Part shown: positions 61,709 to 64,000 of the stretch, one piece after another
How the letters are laid out: each line of letters begins with the position of its first letter
Position numbering within the stretch: the first letter of the stretch is position 1
Assembly (NCBI GenBank): GCA_030998225.1
Contig: JAPYXD010000555.1
Coordinates: 4,402,001 to 4,466,000, forward strand
DNA from: Diplolepis rosae
Taxonomy: Eukaryota > Arthropoda > Insecta > Hymenoptera > Diplolepididae
Length of the DNA stretch: 64,000 bases
Direction: 5' to 3'
Position numbers and translations under genes: made by a program
The notes under the pieces: model-generated
Seen by the model: the letters and a program-made list of their open reading frames with translations, nothing else
What the model was told of the DNA's origin: nothing
The model's database searches: none

Positions 61709-62077
61709 TTGAGAACCAACATTAAAAAAATTCAGCTTTCACTTCGGAAATTAGACAGAATGTTTATTGAAATGCAAGATGCGTCAAGACAAGTCGTGCG
61801 TACTTGGAGTACGAATACGTGAATTAAAGACGGAGAAATTTCACGTAACAGAGTATATACTAAAGATCTAAGTGAGAGTACGGCTTTACCTTCTTTCTTC
61901 CAAGGTCGAACGAATACGGAGGAAATAAGAATAAATGGTCTGTGTATTTTAAGACAAAGAAAACAGGCTTATTTGAAAGAAGAACAATTCAAAGGAAGAG
62001 AAATCTATGTAGAGAAGAAAATTGAAAATTTTACTGATAAAGAAATTGAAAGAATACGGTACAAGAAAGCAGTATAG
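61709..62077 (+). pseudogene. Unrecognised coding-like frame with one internal stop
   Basis: A 123-codon frame open except for TGA at 61820-61822 and ending TAG at 62075. It reads LDRMFIEMQDASRQVVRTWS, stop, then GRTNTEEIRINGLCILRQRK and KKIENFTDKEIERIRYK. Codon composition is less AT-rich than the surroundings and charge is mixed, with coiled-coil character at the end. I do not recognise the family. It could be a decayed gene, exons of an unseen gene, or transposon debris. Confidence 0.35.
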
Positions 62078-63047
62078 AGACAAATCTTCCATGACCCAGA
62101 GAAGAACAATCATTATGTGAAAGTGTTTCGCTTTCGTTTACCTTCTCCAATAGTTAATTTTTTAAATATTTACATAAATCATTACTTGATATTTATTATC
62201 TTAAACTAAAAATTATTTTAAATCATTTTGATTTTAATAGAGTTTATAATTTTATAAAGAAAGTTAATCAAATGCTCGAAATATTTTCCTGAAGTTAAAA
62301 TTAAGTTTTGAAATATATCAGGTAGTAAAAAAGTAAAAGTAGGCATCAAAGGAACGCTGAATCAACTTGGAAGAAAGGTAATACTTTCGTAAATAAGTAA
62401 TTTAATTTGTCCCTTTTTTCATTTAAATTAGAGTTTTCTAGATGCCCTACAGACAAGTAAAAAGTAATCATTTGAGGCCTGTTTCAAGTTTATGATCGAT
62501 ATGGATGAGAAATCTTTTTATCTGTCTTTAATCGTGAGACCTGGTCCTCTAGGTAAAAGTGAGGAGAAGACAGAACAGGACAAGGCCACGAGAGGACAGT
62601 AAGAGAGTGTATTGGATGCTGGTGTTTCATATCCTCATCAGTAGTCAACCGCTACTCGCGGTGTTCTATTCATTGGACTCATAAAGAAATCGGAAACAGA
62701 AACTTTGTTGACACAAACAACTCAAAATATATTTTTTAAAATAATAAGTGACACGTAAGCTATAAATAAAGTTTTATTCGTATTATTGTGATCGGATCCA
62801 TGTTTAAAAAAATTTTTAAGTGAACATTTTGATTGAAATTATGATTTGTCAAGAATATTATACTACATATAAAGTAATTTTAATCTGAGGAAAGTTGTGA
62901 AGTTTTTAAGTGGAATTGTATCCTGTTCTGTATAGTAGGAAAAATATAAATACAAATTTTGGTGAAACATGAAAAAGGTGTGCATTTTATAAAATAATCT
63001 CTAAATTAAATTTGTATTTGGCATTTTACAATCGCAAATAACAGAAA
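62078..63047. other. AT-rich DNA, no gene supported
   Basis: A GC-richer patch at 62540-62700 (CCTCTAGGTAAAAGTGAGGA) may be more debris of the unit at 61709. No splice-consistent reading frame was found. Confidence 0.4.
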
Positions 63048-63260
63048 TCAATAGTATATTGTGCAACTAGGGAAAAAAAAATTTATTTTGCGAGTGTGAA
63101 ATTTGATGCCCGAGCAAAGCGAGGGTAACAACCACACGAGTAAAATGAATGTTTTTCCCGTGTTGCACACGATTTTTGTTCTATTATAGGGTCAGAAAGT
63201 GGATTTGTTTGCCCCGAACGGGGCAATAAAGTCCACTTTATGGCCCGCTAGTAGAAAAAA
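63048..63260. repeat. Dispersed repeat, copy 3
   Basis: Fullest copy of the family at 15385 and 42733: starts AATAGTATATTGTGCAACTA, has TTTGCGAGTGTGAAATTTGA, GAGCAAAGCGAGGGTAACAA and GTTTTTCCCGTGTTGCACAC. It ends in the hairpin AAGTGGATT...GCCCCGAACGGGGC...AAGTCCACTT. Confidence 0.7.
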
Positions 63261-64000
63261 TAAATTTAGATACATATTTGAAAAGTGTACAGAAATATTG
63301 AGTAAAAATGTAGAAATTGATAATCATGGAAATTCAATCAATGCAGATCTGAACTTTATTCAGTTGCTTAAATTTTTAATTGAAGTATCAATTAATTTTT
63401 TTTAAATTAATCATTATGAAAGTAATATTTTGCTAAAAAAACACTTATTGCTCGATTTACTGTACGTATATGTAAAAGTGCCCTTGATGTTCCTCAATGT
63501 TAAGGTCTTCCTTTCTCCTTCGAAGACATGACTGCATTGTTGAGAAACGAGTAAGCAGCTTTTTATGAGTTTCCCTTTTCATTAACGCAGAGTTAGATTA
63601 GAATTTAGACAGTTTGCTTTTCGAAAGTTTAAGCACATTTATAATTAATCAGTGTCATATTATTGTAAAGTAATTATGGAGGACATCGATGTTTACCATA
63701 ATTTGCAAATTGTTCGTTTTGAAAAGCAAAAAAAATATTGATATTAATGGACTTACTCGTTTTTATTCTTATTGTGTTTTGAATATTTAAACATTATACA
63801 TTAGAAAAAAGCCACATCAATTTCTAATTATTCTCACGTTTTTACTTTCTCTACAAGTGAAAGAAACTTTAGATCTAAAAGATGAATTTAAATCAAAATT
63901 ACTTCTTTTCTTCTTTCTTTTTAATGAGTAATTTTAAATTTAGCGTAACATGTTACGAATACATAATCTTTATAAAAACTGCAAGTAACAAAGGTGAAAG
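63261..64000. other. Right edge, AT-rich, no gene seen
   Basis: No frame with coding character and no recognised repeat. Short T-rich runs near 63900 could be an acceptor tract of a gene beyond the edge, but nothing confirms it. Confidence 0.4.

Noticed and set aside
61820..61822. Selenocysteine TGA
   Set aside because: No SECIS-like hairpin was recognised downstream and the frame has no known selenoprotein family.

Overview
This is AT-rich, intron-dense animal nuclear DNA, most likely from an insect and probably a hymenopteran. The protein calls are of insect type (spenito, an insect-style glycogenin with a long tail, a MADF-BESS protein), introns are mostly short with GT-AG ends, and the intergenic DNA is full of DNA-transposon relics (mariner, hAT, PIF/Harbinger, TTAA-flanked and foldback MITEs). 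The species assignment is inference. All gene models were built by hand by joining exons at splice sites that keep the reading frame; none is transcript-confirmed.

Layout. 451-3754 (-): spenito/RBM15 RNA-binding protein. 4098-4933: a cluster of MITEs, one inserted in another. 6661-9355 (-): TMEM209, with three related C/D-box snoRNAs in three of its introns. 10306-10656 (+): mitochondrial ribosomal protein mL42. 11283-15882 (-): ANKLE1 (ankyrin, LEM, GIY-YIG nuclease). 16487-20406 (-): PMS1, a MutL homologue with an HMG box. 20644-32086: repeat-rich block with a 2.1 kb hAT element, a 5 kb PIF/Harbinger-type element with long inverted ends carrying a broken MADF-BESS gene, a deleted mariner, and a nested hAT pair. 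32349-47785 (+): glycogenin, with a 7.8 kb first intron full of foldbacks and a THAP-domain relic. 49038-50975 (+): LCMT1. 53627-56839 (-): very-long-chain acyl-CoA dehydrogenase. 58320-61588 (+): DDX11/CHL1 helicase. 61589-64000: a decayed reading frame and a dispersed repeat.

How the genes relate. There is no operon logic, as expected in an animal. Three of the nine intact genes act in genome maintenance: ANKLE1 (nuclease for DNA bridges), PMS1 (mismatch repair) and DDX11 (Fe-S helicase for replication and cohesion). ANKLE1 and PMS1 lie about 600 bp apart on the same strand. Glycogenin, LCMT1 (PP2A methylation) and VLCAD are metabolic or regulatory housekeeping genes. TMEM209 also acts as host gene for an rRNA-methylation guide family.

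The most unusual items are the intronic snoRNA trio, whose shared guide matches a highly conserved 28S rRNA segment; the PIF/Harbinger-type element that keeps a MADF-BESS accessory gene but shows no transposase; a family of TA-flanked or similar foldbacks whose arms are built from one short motif repeated many times; and a hammerhead-like motif at the ends of a foldback.
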